Source: Methanoculleus oceani (GTDB taxonomy: Archaea > Halobacteriota > Methanomicrobia > Methanomicrobiales > Methanoculleaceae). Taken from it: a stretch of 64,000 nt of DNA. The translations under genes were made by a program, and so were the position numbers. Of this stretch, positions 1-12,355 are shown piece by piece (the first letter of the stretch is position 1; each line of letters opens with the position of its first letter). Under the pieces are notes generated by a model. That model ran no database searches. It had not been told where the DNA came from and saw only the letters and a program-made list of their open reading frames with translations. The DNA lies in NCBI RefSeq assembly GCF_023702065.1, contig NZ_QFDM01000002.1, positions 682,001 to 746,000 on the forward strand, in the 5' to 3' direction.

Positions 1-57
1 CAAGAAAAGGTGCTTATAGGACGACCACCCATCTCTAAAGACTATCAGGTGAACCGG

Positions 58-1578
58 GTGAACAAATATTCTTTTGTCGCGAGAATGCCCGACGAACCGG
101 GCGCGCTGCACCGCGCGGCCGAGATCGTCAAGTCCTATTCGGGCAACATCATCCGCATCCAGTACGACCGCAGGATCGATCCCGCCACGGTCTTCTTCGA
201 GGTGACCGCCACCCCGGAGACCTATCGCCGGATGAAGGAAGACCTCCACGCGATCGGCTACCTCCAGGAATCGCTGCCCACGCTCGGGTTTCTCAAGTTC
301 TCAGTACACGTCCCCCACGAGCCCGGATCCCTCTTCGAGCTCCTCACCTACATCACCGGGGCGGGGGCAAACATCGCCTACATAGACTTCGACGACCGGC
401 GGTGCGACCCGGGCAGGGTCACCATCAGCTTGAACGTCGAAGAGACCGCGATCGTGGAGAGCCTCCTCGACCGGTTGAAGTCGCAGTACCGCCTCGAGAT
501 CCTGGAGTACGACATGACCGGCGAGCAGCTCGACGACACCGTCTTCTACGTCAGGTTCGCCCAGGCGGTGCGGGGGCTGATCGGGACTGCCGAGGACGAG
601 TTCCTGCTCTCTCTCCTGCAGGATGTCAACCACATCGTCCAGGAACTCAACAGCCTCGGCCAGGACCCGAAGGAGGTCTTCGAGTGCATCCTGCTCACCG
701 GGAGGACGCTCCGGAACACAACAGGCGACCGGTTTTACGCGGACGTCCAACGCATCCGCTTGAGCGACGCCGTCGAGGTCTTCTGCTTCCAGATGCCGGG
801 CGGCGGAAACATCTTCCTGCTCCGCGCTCCGGACGAGACCGTCATGATCGACACCGGATACGGGATCTACCACGAGGACGTCGTGCGGATGTTCCAGCAC
901 TACAACCTCGGGGATCTCAAAAAGATCAGGAGGATCTACCTCACCCATGCCGACGCGGACCACTGCGGGGCGGGCGGGCTCTTCGATGCGAACGCGTATA
1001 TGCATGCCGGGTCCCGGGAGATCATCAGCCGGGCGAACCGGGCCTACGGCTCGCGCAGCGAGTCCTCGATCCTCGAAGAGGTCTACACGACCATCATCAA
1101 CCTCTTCTCGCACTTCACTCCGCCGGAGAACCTGGAGGTCTTCCCGGCGGAGAGAATCGGCACACGCTCGATCTTTCCCGTCCTTGCCCGGATTAAGGTC
1201 CACGACCTCGAATTCGAGGTCCTCGAGTCCCTGGGCGGGCACATGCACGGCCAGGTCTACTTCTTCTGTCCCGGGCACGGGATCATCTTCACCGCCGATA
1301 CGCTGATCAACTTCGGGAGCCTCGACGAAGACCGGAAACGCTACAACTCGCTGGCCGACTTCCTGGTGACGTCGGTCAACGTCGACAGCGACTGTGCACG
1401 CCGGGAGCGCAGGGCGTTGCTTGAACTGATCCGGAACCTGGACGAGGAACTCGCCCCGACCGGTCGCCGGTGCCTGATCGCGTGCGGTCACGGCGCCGTC
1501 TCCGTCCTCTCGGACGGGAAGATGGAAGCGGTCGCGCCGGTCGAGTGTTACCGGGCCAGGGAGTCAAAAGAGAGTTAG
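58..1578 (+). CDS. ACT-ACT-metallo-beta-lactamase fold protein
   Basis: The protein has about 506 residues. Two N-terminal ACT-like modules (about residues 5-75 and 80-150; note MPDEPGALH and VPHEPGSLF) usually bind amino acids or other small ligands. A linker of about 90 residues leads to a metallo-beta-lactamase fold. Its first metal motif reads H297-A-D-A-D301-H302, followed by GHMHGQ, a TADT aspartate and a C-terminal CGHG. The usual second His of HxHxDH is Asp here, which resembles the acidic ligand of flavodiiron-type HxExDH sites, but no flavodoxin domain follows. I chose GTG at 58 because AGGTGA lies five bases upstream; GTG at 10 is also open. The ligand and reaction are unknown; a ligand-gated hydrolase or O2/NO-active enzyme is inference. 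It converges on pstS. Confidence 0.75.
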   Translation: MNKYSFVARMPDEPGALHRAAEIVKSYSGNIIRIQYDRRIDPATVFFEVTATPETYRRMKEDLHAIGYLQESLPTLGFLKFSVHVPHEPGSLFELLTYITGAGANIAYIDFDDRRCDPGRVTISLNVEETAIVESLLDRLKSQYRLEILEYDMTGEQLDDTVFYVRFAQAVRGLIGTAEDEFLLSLLQDVNHIVQELNSLGQDPKEVFECILLTGRTLRNTTGDRFYADVQRIRLSDAVEVFCFQMPGGGNIFLLRAPDETVMIDTGYGIYHEDVVRMFQHYNLGDLKKIRRIYLTHADADHCGAGGLFDANAYMHAGSREIISRANRAYGSRSESSILEEVYTTIINLFSHFTPPENLEVFPAERIGTRSIFPVLARIKVHDLEFEVLESLGGHMHGQVYFFCPGHGIIFTADTLINFGSLDEDRKRYNSLADFLVTSVNVDSDCARRERRALLELIRNLDEELAPTGRRCLIACGHGAVSVLSDGKMEAVAPVECYRARESKES

Positions 1579-1579
1579 G

Positions 1580-1596
1580 CGGCAGCCCGGTTGCCG
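1580..1596. terminator. Hairpin between convergent genes
   Basis: CGGCA and TGCCG arms flank a seven-base loop just after the stop of the ACT-metallo-beta-lactamase gene and before the end of convergent pstS. No long T run follows, so a terminator role is only suggested. Confidence 0.3.
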
Positions 1597-1629
1597 CTGG
1601 CGTACCGGACCCTCACCCCCGGGACGAGC

Positions 1630-2508
1630 TCAGTCGACCCGGACAAATCCCTCTTCCTCAACGATCGCCTGACCGTCGGGGCTGAGGATGAAGTCGATGT
1701 ACGCCTTCGCAAGGCCGGCTGCTTCACCCTTCGTGAACATGAACACTTCGCGTGCGATCGGATAGGTTCCGGCCTTCACGTTCTCGATCGTGGGTAGAAC
1801 GGCATCCCCGTTCACATCGACGGAGAGGCCCTTCACGGTGTTGTCGAGGTATCCGAGCCCGACGTACCCGACGGCACCCGGAGTCTGGGCGGTGGTCTGC
1901 GCCACAGCACCGTTCGAGTTCTTCTCAAGCTGGGTGTTGACGAAGTCCTCTTTCTGCATCACGGCTTCCTGGAAGTACTCGCGGGTTCCGGAAGCGCTGT
2001 CACGGCCGACGACGACGATCTGCTGATCCGACCCGCCGACCTGATTCCAGTTCGTGTAGGTGCCGTTGTAGATGCCCCGTATCTGATCCATCGTCAGGCT
2101 CTCAACGGTGTTTCCCGGGTTGACGATGATCGCGATGCCGTCGATGGCAACGGTGTGCCTGACGAGTTTTGGATACTTCTCCTTCTCGGCATCCTTCAGG
2201 TCGCGGGAAGCCATGCCGATATCGGCAGTGCCCTCGCCGACGGCCTGGACGCCGACGCTGGACCCGCCGCCGCTGACCCGGATATCGGCGCCGGCGTTTT
2301 CGGCCATGAACGTCTCGGCGGTCAGCTGCGCAATGGGGAGAACCGTCGTCGAGCCTGTGACCGAGAGGGTTCCGGAGAATTGGTCCGCCGGATCGGCATT
2401 TCCATCGGTACCTGCCGTACACCCGGTAAAGAGTGTGGCGGCAATGACGAGAGCGGCCAGGAGAGCAAGAAGCGCTCTGCCGTGCCGGACAGAAGATTGA
2501 CCTGTCAT
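1630..2508 (-). CDS. pstS: Phosphate ABC transporter substrate-binding lipoprotein PstS
   Basis: This 292-residue protein is the extracytoplasmic phosphate receptor of the high-affinity Pst transporter. An N-terminal hydrophobic stretch ends in the lipobox-like LFTGC, so Cys would be lipidated and anchored outside the membrane. The mature part begins with the PstS signature GTLSVTGSTTVLPIAQL, which lines the phosphate pocket, and includes GGGSSVGVQAVGEGTADIG and GRDSASGTREYF, also typical of the family. No pstC, pstA, pstB or phoU gene lies next to it, so it is either a lone receptor or works with a transporter encoded elsewhere. The neighbouring gene on the other strand converges on it with about 50 bp between stops. 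Confidence 0.93.
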   Translation of the reverse strand: MTGQSSVRHGRALLALLAALVIAATLFTGCTAGTDGNADPADQFSGTLSVTGSTTVLPIAQLTAETFMAENAGADIRVSGGGSSVGVQAVGEGTADIGMASRDLKDAEKEKYPKLVRHTVAIDGIAIIVNPGNTVESLTMDQIRGIYNGTYTNWNQVGGSDQQIVVVGRDSASGTREYFQEAVMQKEDFVNTQLEKNSNGAVAQTTAQTPGAVGYVGLGYLDNTVKGLSVDVNGDAVLPTIENVKAGTYPIAREVFMFTKGEAAGLAKAYIDFILSPDGQAIVEEEGFVRVD

Positions 2509-2611
2509 GATAACTGGTGAGGGAGGGAGAAAATAGAGAGTTTATCGAAAGTAACCCTGGAGACACATAGTAAACCCATAAACTATTGAGATAGGGGCCA
2601 TCTCCCCATCG

Positions 2612-3952
2612 TTACGCCGTCCCGCCGGATCGCTGCTCTCCGAGCAATGCAATCCCTGCACCGAGAACTACCAGGATCCCGCCGACCAGCAGCACCAGGG
2701 AGTCCAGCTGGACGAGGAGGAAGAGGCTTGAGATGATGCCGACGACCGGGATGACCGGCAGAGACCCTATGGCTCCCGGTATCCGGAAGGGGCGGGCCAC
2801 ATCCGGCGCACGATACCGGAGCAGAATCACGGATGCGTTGATGACGACGAATGTCACGAAAAGCGTGAAGTTGGTGATGTTCGCAACGAAATCGATCTCG
2901 CCGGCAAAGAGGAATACCATGGAGGCGAGTGCAACGGCAACGATGGCCGTCCAGGGCGTCCGCGTCCGGGGATGCACCCGGCCGAGGAACGCCGGAAGCG
3001 AGAAGGAGGAGGCCATGCCGTAGATGATCCGGGACGACGCCATCATCATCAGGAGGGCAGTGTTCGCCGTGGCGAAGAGGGCGATGACGGAGATGAGGGT
3101 GAACGCCGCAGGGCCGAGCGCGACGGACGCAACGTCGGCGAAGGGTGCCCGGGAGGCGGCGAGCTGCGCGGAGTCGACGACCGAGACGGCGGCGAGGGCT
3201 ACCAGGATGTAGAGGAGGACGGAGACGGCAAGCGCGATCATCAGGGCAATCGGGACGGTCCGCTCCGGGTTTCTGGTCTCTTCCGAGAGTTTCACCATCT
3301 CCTCGAATCCCATATAGGCGAAGAAGACGAGTGCGGACGCCTGCAGGAGGCCCGGAACCCCATGGGGCATGTCGAGGTAGTCCACCTGCCCGAGGTGCGG
3401 GAGGCCGATCAGGATGACCATGACGATGCCCCCGACCTCGATAAGGGTCAGGGCGATGGCGACCCGGGCGGTCTCCTTGATGCCGTAGAGGAGGATCCCG
3501 GCAAGGAGGAGGATGATCAGGACCGCCGAGGGGATGACCGGAAACCCGACGAGGTCCGAGAAGTAGCCGGCAAACCCGAGCGAGACTGTTGCGGCGCCGA
3601 GGATGCCGGAGAAGATGATCAGCCACCCGACGACGAACGCAAGCCGCCTCCCGAAGGCGTTCGAGACGTACTCGAACTCGGCGCTTGCACGCGGATACAT
3701 CGACGAGAGCTCGGCATAGGCGAGGGCGCTGAACGCGGCGATGGTGGCGGCGATGGCGAACGTCAGCCAGACAGCGTTGCCGGCCATGCCGGCCGCTTCC
3801 CCGAGCAGGGCATAGATACCGGCCCCGAGGATGATCCCCACGCCCGAGAGAGTGACTGCAGGCAGCCCGAGCTCCCGACGGAGCTTCGCGCCGGGATTCG
3901 AGGCATCCGGTCTTTCTTCGGCCATATGCTCTACCGTATGTGTCTGCACCAT
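2612..3952 (-). CDS. APC-family amino acid permease
   Basis: A 446-residue (437 from the second ATG at 3925) integral membrane protein of the amino acid-polyamine-organocation superfamily. TM1 carries the family hallmark GVGIILGAGIYALLGEAAG, which forms the substrate carboxyl-binding unwound helix. About twelve hydrophobic segments follow, and LVFFAYMGFEEMVKLSEE is the typical TM6-7 region. The second ATG (MAEERPD) is the likelier start because similar proteins begin shortly before the RRELGLPAVTLSG segment. The substrate cannot be deduced. It stands alone, divergent from the hemerythrin genes with about 115 bp between the start codons. Confidence 0.9.
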   Translation of the reverse strand: MVQTHTVEHMAEERPDASNPGAKLRRELGLPAVTLSGVGIILGAGIYALLGEAAGMAGNAVWLTFAIAATIAAFSALAYAELSSMYPRASAEFEYVSNAFGRRLAFVVGWLIIFSGILGAATVSLGFAGYFSDLVGFPVIPSAVLIILLLAGILLYGIKETARVAIALTLIEVGGIVMVILIGLPHLGQVDYLDMPHGVPGLLQASALVFFAYMGFEEMVKLSEETRNPERTVPIALMIALAVSVLLYILVALAAVSVVDSAQLAASRAPFADVASVALGPAAFTLISVIALFATANTALLMMMASSRIIYGMASSFSLPAFLGRVHPRTRTPWTAIVAVALASMVFLFAGEIDFVANITNFTLFVTFVVINASVILLRYRAPDVARPFRIPGAIGSLPVIPVVGIISSLFLLVQLDSLVLLVGGILVVLGAGIALLGEQRSGGTA

Positions 3953-4010
3953 TTATGGGTATCCGGGAACGATCGGCAGGTCTGCACCCGGGGGAGAAAC
4001 GGCGCAATCC

Positions 4011-4018
4011 ATATATAT
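4011..4018 (+). promoter_or_regulatory. TATA box of hemerythrin-like gene
   Basis: ATATATAT lies 49-56 bases before the ATG at 4067. With archaeal spacing this would start transcription near 4040. GTGATC, matching the 3' end of 16S rRNA, lies just before the ATG as ribosome binding site. Confidence 0.6.
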
Positions 4019-4066
4019 GGGACCTGCCCATGCAGGCCTCCCTGCAGAGTAGGGGGAAGTGATCAG

Positions 4067-4516
4067 ATGGCGCAGAATGTTATCGATATCCTGAAACAGG
4101 AGCACGAAATGGTGCTCTCGCAGCTCTCGGAACTCTCAAGCAAGGGCACGAGCAACCGGGAGCAGAAATACAACACCTTAAAAGAGAACCTTATGCCGCA
4201 CATGATCGGTGAGGAGCAGGCCGTGTACCCGAAACTCATGGATTCGGGGATGCAGGAGATGGCTCTCGAGGCGATCGAGGAGCACAACGCGGTCAAGTCT
4301 CTGCTCGGCCAGCTCGACAGCGCATCCACATCGAAGGAGGATGTCTGGGTAGCGAAGATAAAGGTGATTCAGGAGAACGTGAAGCACCACATCAGCGAGG
4401 AGGAGGAGGAGATCTTCCCGCAGATGCAGGAGAAGATGAGCAGCGACGAACTCTCGAACCTCGGCAGCAGCTACGAAGAGGCAAAGAAGAGCGCGATGCC
4501 GGTTGCGACACGCTGA
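4067..4516 (+). CDS. Hemerythrin-like HHE domain protein (first copy)
   Basis: A 149-residue cytoplasmic four-helix protein of the hemerythrin HHE family, which binds a di-iron centre and is linked to O2 or NO sensing, scavenging or iron storage. Candidate ligands are visible in order: His in LKQEHEMV, HMIGEEQAVYPKL, the EEHNAV helix and VKHHISEEEEEIFPQM. The start at 4067 is fixed by a GTGATC ribosome binding site; the reading frame is open far upstream but that part is antisense to the permease. A second HHE gene follows 124 bp downstream, separated by a T-rich stretch near 4565. The pair would make sense as oxygen protection in a strict anaerobe, which is inference. Confidence 0.88.
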   Translation: MAQNVIDILKQEHEMVLSQLSELSSKGTSNREQKYNTLKENLMPHMIGEEQAVYPKLMDSGMQEMALEAIEEHNAVKSLLGQLDSASTSKEDVWVAKIKVIQENVKHHISEEEEEIFPQMQEKMSSDELSNLGSSYEEAKKSAMPVATR

Positions 4517-4640
4517 GCGCTCGGACGTTATCGATGCGGGCGGGTGCGCAAGCACCGATGCCCCTATTTTTTGGCCGGTTAGATCCGGCGAAATCGTTAA
4601 GTACCGCATCTCCTATTGTTCATTCAAAAGGAGGACATGT

Positions 4641-5078
4641 ATGCCGCAGATTCTTGAATTCATCAGGGACGACCACGACCTTATCAGGGGTCTCTTCGAC
4701 GAGCTCGAGAGCAATCCCGAGACCCGGGATGTTCGGTGCATTACGCTCCGTCGCGAGCTGCCGGGGCACATCTACGCGGAGGAGGCCACATTCTATGCGC
4801 GGCTCCGGGACGTTGTGCCGGAGGAGATCAGGCAATCGCTTCGGGAACACACCGATATTCGTGAAACGCTGGCCAGATTCGAGATGATCCCTCTCAGGGA
4901 CGATACCTGGATGCCGGCGCTTGTCGGTCTCCGGGAACTGGTCGAGACACATTTCACCTTGGAAGAGAGGGAGGTCTTCAGCCGGGCAGAGCATCACCTC
5001 AGCCCGGCTGAACTATTCGGACTGGGGGAGATGTTCGAACAGGAAAAACAGAAAGCGGCACAATTCGCTGCAATATAA
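4641..5078 (+). CDS. Hemerythrin-like HHE domain protein (second copy)
   Basis: A 145-residue paralogue of the preceding HHE protein. Its iron-ligand candidates sit in IRDDHDLIRGLF, HIYAEEATFYARL, LREHTDIRETL and VETHFTLEEREVF, so all four helices keep a His or acidic ligand. An AGGAGG ribosome binding site lies about seven bases before the ATG at 4641. Sequence similarity to the first copy is low outside the motifs, so the duplication is old or the two genes came together secondarily. A di-iron O2 or redox function is known for the family; the specific role here is not visible. Confidence 0.88.
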   Translation: MPQILEFIRDDHDLIRGLFDELESNPETRDVRCITLRRELPGHIYAEEATFYARLRDVVPEEIRQSLREHTDIRETLARFEMIPLRDDTWMPALVGLRELVETHFTLEEREVFSRAEHHLSPAELFGLGEMFEQEKQKAAQFAAI

Positions 5079-5137
5079 CTGCCGGGATGGACGAGCGCCG
5101 GGTAAAAGTAAGGTTTATCCGACCCGGGTAAATAATA

Positions 5138-5168
5138 ATATTTTACAATACTGTTTTGTAAATATATT
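5138..5168 (+). promoter_or_regulatory. Promoter with inverted repeat before the fwdD-fwdB relic
   Basis: An imperfect inverted repeat (ATATTTTACAA, then TTGTAAATAT, centred near 5151) overlaps a TATA-like AAATATAT at 5160-5167, about 42 bases before the ATG at 5209. This is the geometry of a repressor operator on an archaeal promoter. Which regulator binds is unknown; a metal-responsive (Mo/W) one would fit the gene, but that is inference. Confidence 0.5.
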
Positions 5169-5208
5169 TCCGTAAAAGATATTAGCACCGGAGACAGACT
5201 GGCCTTCA

Positions 5209-6223
5209 ATGGGAGTTCTCATCACGAGCGGAAGGACGATCGCGCAGGGTAGAAAACTCTACTATAAAGACACGCCCGGATATTCCTACGAGACAGGGCG
5301 TTGTTTCGTCAACCCGTTCGATCTCCTGGAACTCGGGGCAGTGGCAGGGGACTCACTGCTCCTCTCGACCGGGACAGGAGAAGAAGTATTCATCGCCACG
5401 CCCTGCGAAGATCTCGTATCCGGAACCGTATTCATCCCCTGTGGGCCGCATGCAAATGCAATTCTGCACGCAAATACACGGGGAACCGGTGCCCCGGACT
5501 ACAAATGGCTGGAGGGGACGCTGACACGGAGCAAGAAGCCTCCAAGGTCGGGCTGGGAGATCCTCATCGAAGAGGGCGGTGTCGCATGCCCTCCGGTGCC
5601 GGGGCCCCGCACCGGGGGAGACGGCGGCAGCGCCGCAACCATCCACGACGTTGCCTGCCCTCTCTGCGGGTGCCTCTGCGACGACCTCGTCGTGAAGGTC
5701 GAGGGCGGGGCCGTCACGTCCGTCGATAATGCATGTTCGCTGGGCTCGGAAAAGTTCCTGTCCGGGAGCCGCCTTAGATCACCAATCCTGAGGGACAACC
5801 AGTCATGGGGCCCAGTAGGGCTTGAGGAGGGTATCCGGTACACCGCAGAAGTGCTCGCCGGCGCCGAACGGCCGCTCCTCTTTGGGTGGAGCGGCACTTC
5901 CGCACGATCCCGGGGCTCACCTGCCGAGGAAGTGCAACGAGCACCTCGCGACGATCCCTACCATCGTCATCAATCCGTTCGTCTCGCTCAGCACCGCCTT
6001 TGCGGATCTCCATATCCCGGTTGCATGTGTGGGGATCGACTGCGAGGGAACGGGCTACCGGATGGATTCCGTCCCGATCCGGATGCGAAAGGTTCTCGAC
6101 TCCGGCCTGCCGACCGACGAGGAGGTGCTGTCACGGATACTGCACCTCATACAGGAAGAACGACAGTCCCACTCCGCAAACGTCCTGGAAGCACAATCGC
6201 GGGAGGCACCGCCGGTATCATAG
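5209..6223 (+). pseudogene. Formylmethanofuran dehydrogenase D-B relic, internal deletion
   Basis: Residues 1 to about 130 are a complete FwdD/FmdD (molybdopterin-dinucleotide binding subunit: ITSGRTIAQG, FVNPFDLLELG, GTVFIPCGPHANAI, GTGAPDYK). The frame then runs into the N-terminus of FwdB/FmdB with its iron-sulfur motif CPLCGCLCDD and GWSGTS. Shortly after, near 5890-5935, it departs from the family. In the +1 frame the C-terminus of FwdB follows (ATIPTIVINPF, DLHIPVACVGIDCEGTGYRM, VPIRMRKVL), ending at 6223. The middle, roughly 250 codons with the active-site region, is missing. FwdB normally reduces CO2 in the first step of methanogenesis together with FwdA, C and D. FwdD itself could still be made. 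Functional paralogues must exist elsewhere if the organism makes methane from CO2. Confidence 0.85.
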
Positions 6224-6249
6224 TGCGCCAGGTCTCCCGGGGCAGGTAA

Positions 6250-6740
6250 AGGTAATTAATTCGACAAATGTCAAAAGTTAAATAAACAATAACATCCACA
6301 GATAGGATAGTGCCCCTGCAACGGCGGCACATCCTTGAGATCCAATCATGGTTTGAAACCCTCTCTTCCATCGACGTAAAATCCCGGAACACCCGCGGCT
6401 CCGAGGACGGGGAGGAGTCGCACCGGGCATCGTGCCGGATGTCCCGGAAGGTGCTGCAAGAGAGTTTCATCGGGGACGGGGAGGCCGCTCCCCCTCTTCC
6501 TCAACCTGGTTTCTCTGTTTTGAGAGCGTCCTCTGGATATCTGCCGGAAAGGGAACACCAGGTCACAACCGGATCATTCTCGCTGACGCTCACGCCGAGA
6601 AACACTCAAAATGACGACAGAATCCGACGACGGGATGCTATTGTTGTAAAAACATGCGTTACGCAAAAGAGACAATCAAGAACAAACTACTGGCGTTCGC
6701 ACAGTAAGATACTAGAAGAACAGTTTTCATTGTAAAGGGA
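6250..6740. other. Intergenic stretch without a recognisable gene
   Basis: About 490 bp separate the fwd relic from the 5S rRNA gene. Weakly open frames exist on both strands, but none shows family motifs, a clear ribosome binding site or codon use like the neighbours. The base composition is lower in GC near 6250-6300 and 6640-6730. It may hold further decayed remains of the fwd operon, but I could not recognise any. Confidence 0.4.
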
Positions 6741-6867
6741 GGTAATAGCAGCGAGCTGCACTTCCCGAGGGCTCTCGCACCTCAGTACAATACAGCACGT
6801 GAGAGGGCTTAACTTCTGGGTTCGGAATGGGTCCAGGTGTTTCCCCTCTGCTATGGCCGCTATTACC
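6741..6867 (-). rRNA. 5S ribosomal RNA
   Basis: On the minus strand the gene begins and ends with the complementary pair GGTAATAGC and GCTATTACC, the terminal helix of 5S rRNA. It contains GGGGAAACACC and CCCATTCCGAACCC, the universal loop regions. It is the last gene of the rRNA operon, downstream of tRNA-Cys. The ends follow the terminal stem and may be off by a few bases. Confidence 0.93.
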
Positions 6868-6901
6868 AGTGTCATCCGGACATGATGCGTCAATCGAGTC
6901 G

Positions 6902-6920
6902 AAAACCCCTGCGGGGTTTT
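6902..6920 (-). other. Hairpin between tRNA-Cys and 5S rRNA
   Basis: AAAACCCC and GGGGTTTT arms form a perfect hairpin with a very short loop. It resembles a T-tailed terminator, but it lies inside the rRNA operon. It could act as a processing or attenuation element, or end a fraction of transcripts before 5S. Confidence 0.45.
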
Positions 6921-6952
6921 CTCCCCCATCGACCGCTACGCGCCCGAATGGA

Positions 6953-7024
6953 AGCCAAGGCCCGGACTTGAACCGGGGTGTAGTTGATCTGCAGTCAACC
7001 GCGTGGCCGCTCCGCCACCTTGGC
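6953..7024 (-). tRNA. tRNA-Cys (GCA)
   Basis: The cloverleaf folds on the minus strand: acceptor arms GCCAAGG and CCTTGGC, anticodon loop CTGCAGA with anticodon GCA, and T arm around GGTTCAAGTCC. The discriminator is U, as expected for tRNA-Cys. No CCA is encoded. It sits between 23S and 5S, whereas in haloarchaeal operons tRNA-Cys follows 5S. Confidence 0.95.
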
Positions 7025-7102
7025 AAGCTGTGTTGCCTTACTATGTTGTCGCCCAATCTATTTAAGGGTTACACCCTTACCAGATCCGGCCATGAGGCGT
7101 TT

Positions 7103-7127
7103 ATAGGTGCGTACTCCGGATTTCGTC

Positions 7128-7140
<13 letters not shown>
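7103..7140 (-). other. 23S rRNA processing stem, 3' strand (bulge-helix-bulge)
   Basis: Pairs with 10053-10090. Read on the minus strand, 7140-7128 forms a 13-bp inner helix with the 5' strand. 7127-7124 (GACG) forms the four-base-pair central helix. 7123-7121 (AAA) is the three-base bulge. 7120-7103 forms the outer helix. This is the substrate of the archaeal splicing endonuclease, which excises and circularises pre-23S rRNA. Confidence 0.85.
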
Positions 7141-10052
<2,912 letters not shown>

Positions 10053-10065
<13 letters not shown>

Positions 10066-10090
10066 TTTAACGTCCAGAGTACGCACCTAT
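10053..10090 (-). other. 23S rRNA processing stem, 5' strand (bulge-helix-bulge)
   Basis: Read on the minus strand, 10090-10073 is the outer helix, 10072-10069 (CGTT) the four-base-pair central helix, 10068-10066 (AAA) the bulge and 10065-10053 the inner helix. It pairs with 7103-7140, with only G-U wobbles as deviations. The 3-4-3 geometry matches the canonical splicing endonuclease motif. Confidence 0.85.
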
Positions 10091-10183
10091 ACACAGCTTC
10101 TTCAGGTCAAAGACCTTCAGCCCTTCCCCGGTGACTCTCATCTCCGGGTGCATTGAAGGCGGGACCGAATCCGTCCCGCCCAG

Positions 10184-10256
10184 TGGACTCAGGGGGATTT
10201 GAACCCCCGGCCTCCGCCTCGCAAAGGCGGCGCTCTTCCAACTGAGCTATGAGCCC
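10184..10256 (-). tRNA. tRNA-Ala (TGC)
   Basis: Minus-strand cloverleaf: acceptor arms GGGCTCA and TGAGTCC, D arm AGCTCAGTTGG, anticodon stem CCGCC and GGCGG around the loop TTTGCGA (anticodon UGC), T arm GGGGGTTCAAATCCCCC and discriminator A. It lies in the 16S-23S spacer, the usual place for tRNA-Ala in euryarchaeal rRNA operons. Confidence 0.96.
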
Positions 10257-10267
10257 GAGTCTCTCCG

Positions 10268-10304
10268 TTGACATCGGCAATTTTACGTTTTGTTCAGCAA
10301 CCGC
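10268..10304 (-). other. 16S rRNA processing stem, 3' strand
   Basis: Pairs with 11830-11866. The inner helix of 16 bp and outer helix of 14 bp contain only G-U wobbles. Between them lie AAA bulges on each strand and a central four-base segment that forms two Watson-Crick pairs and one wobble with a G-A mismatch, so this is a slightly imperfect bulge-helix-bulge. Confidence 0.75.
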
Positions 10305-10324
10305 TTGCCCCAAGTAATTTCATT

Positions 10325-11791
<1,467 letters not shown>

Positions 11792-11829
11792 TTGAAGTAT
11801 GCACACTACTGTAAACTTGGGAGGAATTA

Positions 11830-11866
11830 GCGGTTACTGAACAAATTTCCGCATTGCCAATGCCAA
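11830..11866 (-). other. 16S rRNA processing stem, 5' strand
   Basis: Read on the minus strand: outer helix 11866-11853, central four bases 11852-11849, AAA bulge 11848-11846, inner helix 11845-11830. It pairs with 10268-10304 and would be cut by the splicing endonuclease to release pre-16S rRNA. Confidence 0.75.
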
Positions 11867-12080
11867 CGTCAGAATCAACCCGCTCTTGTGCGGTCGCGTT
11901 GATTCCCCATCAACAGGAAAACAATGTTTAGTTTATGAGTACTTAAACATATGTTTCCTGTATCGGATTCGAGTTTTTGATAACTCGGATCTTCATGTCC
12001 TTTTTTGAATACAGGGAAACTTGGCCCGAATCGAACCGGGACATTCCACCTGCGCAGGAATTAACGTTTGTATTTCATTC

Positions 12081-12089
12081 CATATAAAC
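12081..12089 (-). promoter_or_regulatory. rRNA promoter P1 (most proximal to 16S)
   Basis: Minus-strand GTTTATATG. The start site expected about 25 bases downstream falls near 12056 in TTCCTGCGCAGG, which is nearly repeated below P2. Confidence 0.75.
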
Positions 12090-12222
12090 GTTCTCATCCT
12101 ACTTCAGGAGTCATTCCGGAAATTCAGAATGAATCTCCGGCCCGATCACAGAACCGGGTCAGAACACAGCGTTCCGACCCCCCTGCTTCACCTGTGCGGG
12201 AATTAATGTTTGCGATTAATCA

Positions 12223-12231
12223 CATATAAAC
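12223..12231 (-). promoter_or_regulatory. rRNA promoter P2
   Basis: Minus-strand GTTTATATG, 142 bp upstream of P1. A perfect 8-bp dyad (CCGGGAAT and ATTCCCGG, 12258-12282) lies just upstream of the TATA box. The expected start site lies in TTCCCGCACAGG. Confidence 0.75.
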
Positions 12232-12355
12232 ATTACGTTCCTGCTTCAGGATTCGAACCGGGAATCCATCGTATATTCCCGGTCCGATCGTACCAGGCTG
12301 CCCGAATTGTGCGAGCGCCGATACATCTTGTGAGAATATACGTTGAATCTCCAGA

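Noticed and set aside
2972-4066. Long plus-strand open frame running into the first hemerythrin gene
   Set aside because: It is antisense to the APC permease, is very rich in Asp, Glu, Arg and Gly as expected for GC-rich shadow frames, and the real gene starts at 4067 with its own ribosome binding site.
5209-6249. Natural FwdD-FwdB fusion enzyme
   Set aside because: The single open frame loses family similarity after about residue 230, and the true FwdB end is in another frame, so it is a deletion relic.
6310-6735. Open frames between the fwd relic and 5S rRNA, including a 17-codon frame near 6653
   Set aside because: No family motif, no ribosome binding site, and atypical composition; left as unexplained intergenic sequence.
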